This document shows, one piece after another, positions 63,201 through 64,000 of a DNA stretch of 64,000 nt. Every line of letters starts with the position of its first letter. The stretch's first letter is position 1. The translations under genes and the position numbers were made by a program. The stretch comes from Variovorax sp. dw_308 (GTDB lineage: Bacteria; Pseudomonadota; Gammaproteobacteria; Burkholderiales; Burkholderiaceae_C), in assembly GCF_019207085.1 (NCBI RefSeq), contig NZ_JAATOM010000017.1, positions 84,114-148,113 on the forward strand, written 5' to 3'. The notes beneath the pieces were generated by a model. The model was given only the letters and a program-made list of their open reading frames with translations. It searched no databases and was not told where the DNA came from.

Positions 63201-64000
63201 CGGCCACCAGTCCGCCGAGCGCGGCCACGACGGCCTTGCGCCGCGCGTCCGGGTCGTCGTCCAGCAGCGCGCGCGCGTCGGAGTCGGCGCCCATGGTGGT
63301 GCGCGCCTCGATTGCGCGGTTCAGTGCGGCCTTGTCGTTCTCGCGGCGCGCAGCGTCGACCTCGTCCTTCAGGCGCAAGGCGTCGGCGGTGACCTGGTCG
63401 CCTGTCTTCAAGGCATCGAAGACCTTGCTGTCGGTGCCGTCCAGCGCCGCGCTGACCTCGGCGACGACATCGCCATGCTGCGCCCCGAGCGCCGCGGCCT
63501 GCGCCGGGGTCAGTGCGCGCATCACGGCTTCGACGCGGGCCTCGTCGTCGTTGAAGAAGCCGGGCGAGTCCTTCAGTTCCAGCCGCGCGGCCTCGACCGC
63601 GTCGCCGCGCAGCCAGGCGCGCGTGGCGGCGTATTCGGTGCTGTTCTCGCCCAGGTTCTTGACCAGGTCGGGCTCCAGTACGCGGCCGAAGGTGGGATAG
63701 GCGTCGAACTCCAGCGCCAGGCCGCGCGCCGCGCTGACGCCGCGCACCGCAGCCACCACGCCGGTCTCGTCCACGGTGCCCGCGAAGCCTCCGGCGAAGG
63801 CGTGGGTGATGCCCGTCGCGCGCGTGCCGATGTCTTTCTGCACCTGGTCGCCGGTGCCGGTGATCTGCTTGCCGAACAGCACGGCGGGCGTCGTGCGCTT
63901 CTTCAGGAAATCGGCTTCGGCCTTGGCCTCTTCCTCCAGGCCGCCGCCCTTGGCGCCGGCAGCGCCGGGTGCACCGGGTGCAGGCGCGGGGGCCGGCGCG
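57265..64000 (-). CDS. Giant polymorphic-toxin-like protein with C-terminal nuclease domain (N-terminus outside window)
   Basis: At least 2245 residues; the frame is open through the right edge via a Pro/Ala/Gly-rich stretch, so the start lies beyond it. In protein order: helical repeats near 63.8-62.3 kb, including a near-perfect annexin-repeat pattern ('HWGTNEELLFRFTERMDRDE' then 'IAKMRAAYKVQTGKSLDAEL' and 'ELSGDD', about 62.35-62.52 kb); hydrophobic, Gly/Ala-rich helices (about 62.0-61.7 kb, 'TTGIAILGAIAAAVITVATG'); a Pro/Ala linker (about 60.9-60.6 kb); an 'AIAHELTEVRHHH' motif (about 59.34-59.38 kb) that could be a metallopeptidase-like site; and a C-terminal domain with 'GVPDLAYRD' and 'ALVIIECKGPHAGLG', matching a PD-(D/E)xK nuclease core. 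This is the plan of a contact- or eCIS/T6SS-delivered toxin (inference); the true delivery route needs the missing N-terminus. Confidence 0.8.
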   Translation of the reverse strand, partial: APAPAPAPGAPGAAGAKGGGLEEEAKAEADFLKKRTTPAVLFGKQITGTGDQVQKDIGTRATGITHAFAGGFAGTVDETGVVAAVRGVSAARGLALEFDAYPTFGRVLEPDLVKNLGENSTEYAATRAWLRGDAVEAARLELKDSPGFFNDDEARVEAVMRALTPAQAAALGAQHGDVVAEVSAALDGTDSKVFDALKTGDQVTADALRLKDEVDAARRENDKAALNRAIEARTTMGADSDARALLDDDPDARRKAVVAALGGLVAETDWAKADTTGKIANMSAEARAVDYVTRDIQVHIDDGAGVTYSDGPAQTGGQNYTLTLKDADKDLSVALLTEKGGADSVAARAARVGIALQSDKDFDPESFDKATFDAGFSADWSKASLEERAAHRQAAEKRAAVVLLAAQKYAPEPPGTPAPAADAKPGAPVDPAAAAAKANDPTTPITDPKVIAARDRVIDRLNEKLGAGSLDAKLAVGLITDARPTPETCAIAMDHVMHAHWGTNEELLFRFTERMDRDEIAKMRAAYKVQTGKSLDAELGVYGEGGDFNELSGDDRLRMERAMKGVARNDREKLENAAFAIAQQRSESGGLGSMLADGTYADQAMTATSKRLEVLAGGPIALNRRGELISSLPNFKGDDYQGADRATFEATTAIAQAVAENYSSRIDAFADIATTGIAILGAIAAAVITVATGGAAAPLIAAAVVTGLASMSANYAIKGGRYGWEQAGIDLAMTAVQAITAGVGAQLGKAAQVASKAAQAAQTASRSLVTLAKIFTGNPVVDQIIIGAITGGIGGLGNAALDEKTWKGSSGDSVMALFGGLIKGGLAGAATASVTQSIEALGRNAPALRAQAEKLAAGGTLSRVAGVGLKGVSKVGGAIGAGMNASSEGGLVKGGLGMAGRGLTKASISAAGGMAGKATELAVDSGTGKFKGDMGAALVEIGHAGLHSFVQGFGEGAAESVGQGIQNRSQKASGARINSERERMGLKPLQGDALHAAVEDLQFLDTHGRNGNDALGRAINLDHIATHGGLIEAPVAAPAAGRATPYATEAEGATPRTAPADSDATPPPRATGGSEEPSTVRPAPTEEPSPRPVAIAEEAQPPKPAATAEADQRLLPHLSDAEIGHAIDHAEAGPAMRIGAEQPGADTRALPPASPEATLLQRQAAGALHEQADALMKQANGLLDKAIAKDAEAAVADTHNPRRAAALREESGRLLNEAIALEAQAVQHRAEAAEFASGRKSATADLPGPEDVDAMFANLTSEKPGRVQVPLSDVERNPDLLPRLVRPLLEGEGGGRLVFRVESERSRSLVHVDAQGNVHVEGGASAHLNFGSFERAVEFVMNNSQGKARIIAFEVDEGWVRAMRSAAIPEHGTADLHGQPRLVDVRFADDQMEVPAGLIGELNRMIKPGSGRVHEIDAPSGPAGGPNPLLPHDGTASPVAGSRMQLATEPVITHPLNALNAAIGEAFGLSSVGPLTTHGAREGALHLSMTDAEGRPMKVKVEVGDTEHGAIASFRRNPDGDDPMYFVRLSPNAPLETHGRAIAHELTEVRHHHTEAGTAADALRPGAAVSDRLSAHDRGRLGELEVLAKRLASVPEADNAARAQVHADIEALAAHLGLLHADVADPRLKLALDALPEHSPARAALADAQQRSRSTDTTDDLLQPGRAPAEGAQPSASDRRKVAELEAMLRNLPPKPADSSAEPAAVLALRHAAEAKAAELGLALGQHAPRRADLAETLLGEPHLIARLAEVRIGAMDNPFMKPLRGTPADVPTLLKQLQVAAAMGNRAQAAELAQIVGLHLAQSGQLGSPLATLHPEMTSPTLRAVLADVVERHAARLKEPTLRAEAAALQQRLDIMPSGRSKGVQAQRAELEARIRTLTAQADAEGRVALREHGISAADARRDAATRQGQRVDKVPDVLNHIANGKLVAQLFADSPNFRKLGEYMAMRRDLHEGRQFTGISAGRTDKGLDVLTLRRVASMEIALLRWITGHYTNPQTGKFNQLGDLLFLKPAGGTSPTFAGAHPALLATDLVEVAIRAAGPLRPGEEPVRHIVDMTPDEAAAHRNDLLARRDALDLELASHPKGSPAYNEAEANWSRAVGDLNLTSKGLGEAAGRKVAVGLDGGPMTPLPIPHAGSGVPDLAYRDASGALVIIECKGPHAGLGNRPAEQGSVPVRAQQGTPEYMTSLGRSMANSSDPQIKALGLAILAEMPNIRYFLAQQTADNAGKLGSIVVKAYDMKEPGR

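Overview
The window is a GC-rich stretch of a betaproteobacterial chromosome. The gene families and codon habits fit the Comamonadaceae, most likely Variovorax or a close relative; this is inferred from gene content, because no rRNA or tRNA gene is present to anchor it. Genes are densely packed on both strands, with small operons of metabolic, transport and regulatory genes. I saw no CRISPR array, insertion sequence or phage module.

Layout. 1-6.4 kb: a tail-to-head run of oxidoreductase genes (partial SDR, hotdog thioesterase, NADP-dependent MDR oxidoreductase, GST-like protein, Tat-exported berberine-bridge-type FAD oxidoreductase, second SDR) and an Ogt-type DNA repair methyltransferase. 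6.4-15.2 kb: a sulfatase-fold phosphoethanolamine-transferase-like membrane enzyme, a transglutaminase-like protein, an MFS transporter, small DUF proteins, an NCS2 nucleobase permease with an unusual C-terminal extension, and a divergent amidase. 15.3-22.2 kb: one giant Gly/Asn-rich autotransporter. 22.3-27.7 kb: an amino-acid-type cluster with a MocR-like regulator carrying two tandem GntR DNA-binding domains, a divergent aminotransferase, and two neighbouring broken genes (frameshifted substrate-binding protein, PhzF with an in-frame stop). 27.9-31.5 kb: a complete CUT2 (ribose-type) sugar ABC transporter. 31.8-41.3 kb: a histidine-phosphatase-like protein, a cluster-less Rieske-like protein, two AraC paralogues separated by a 101-bp hairpin, small envelope proteins, structured intergenic repeats and a DUF2165 protein. 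39.6-42.8 kb: a KaiC-like ATPase plus hybrid histidine kinase. 43.1-51.4 kb: an exported protein, a divergent GntR/AraC pair with palindromic operators, a hydrolase/DUF3182 pair, a Phd-antitoxin/zeta-toxin module, and a probable metal-handling cluster (cupredoxin, DUF2933, ICMT-like).

51.4-64 kb holds the most striking locus. Four minus-strand genes run in series; two of the three junctions are 4-nt overlaps. In transcription order they are: a giant protein (start beyond the window) with an annexin-like repeat, a hydrophobic segment, an HELTE motif and a C-terminal PD-(D/E)xK nuclease-like domain; a 543-aa partner that may be its immunity protein; a 1255-aa TIR-NACHT-multi-TM protein; and a stand-alone TIR protein. 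The stand-alone TIR keeps the expected catalytic glutamate, while the TIR of the NACHT protein seems to have lost it. This reads as a toxin/immunity unit joined to a NACHT/TIR conflict system and is the best candidate here for an undescribed system.

Regulation visible in sequence includes near-perfect operator palindromes at the MocR/aminotransferase and GntR/AraC divergent promoters, and a 63-bp leader element shared by the autotransporter and an unlinked lipoprotein gene 23 kb away, suggesting co-regulation.
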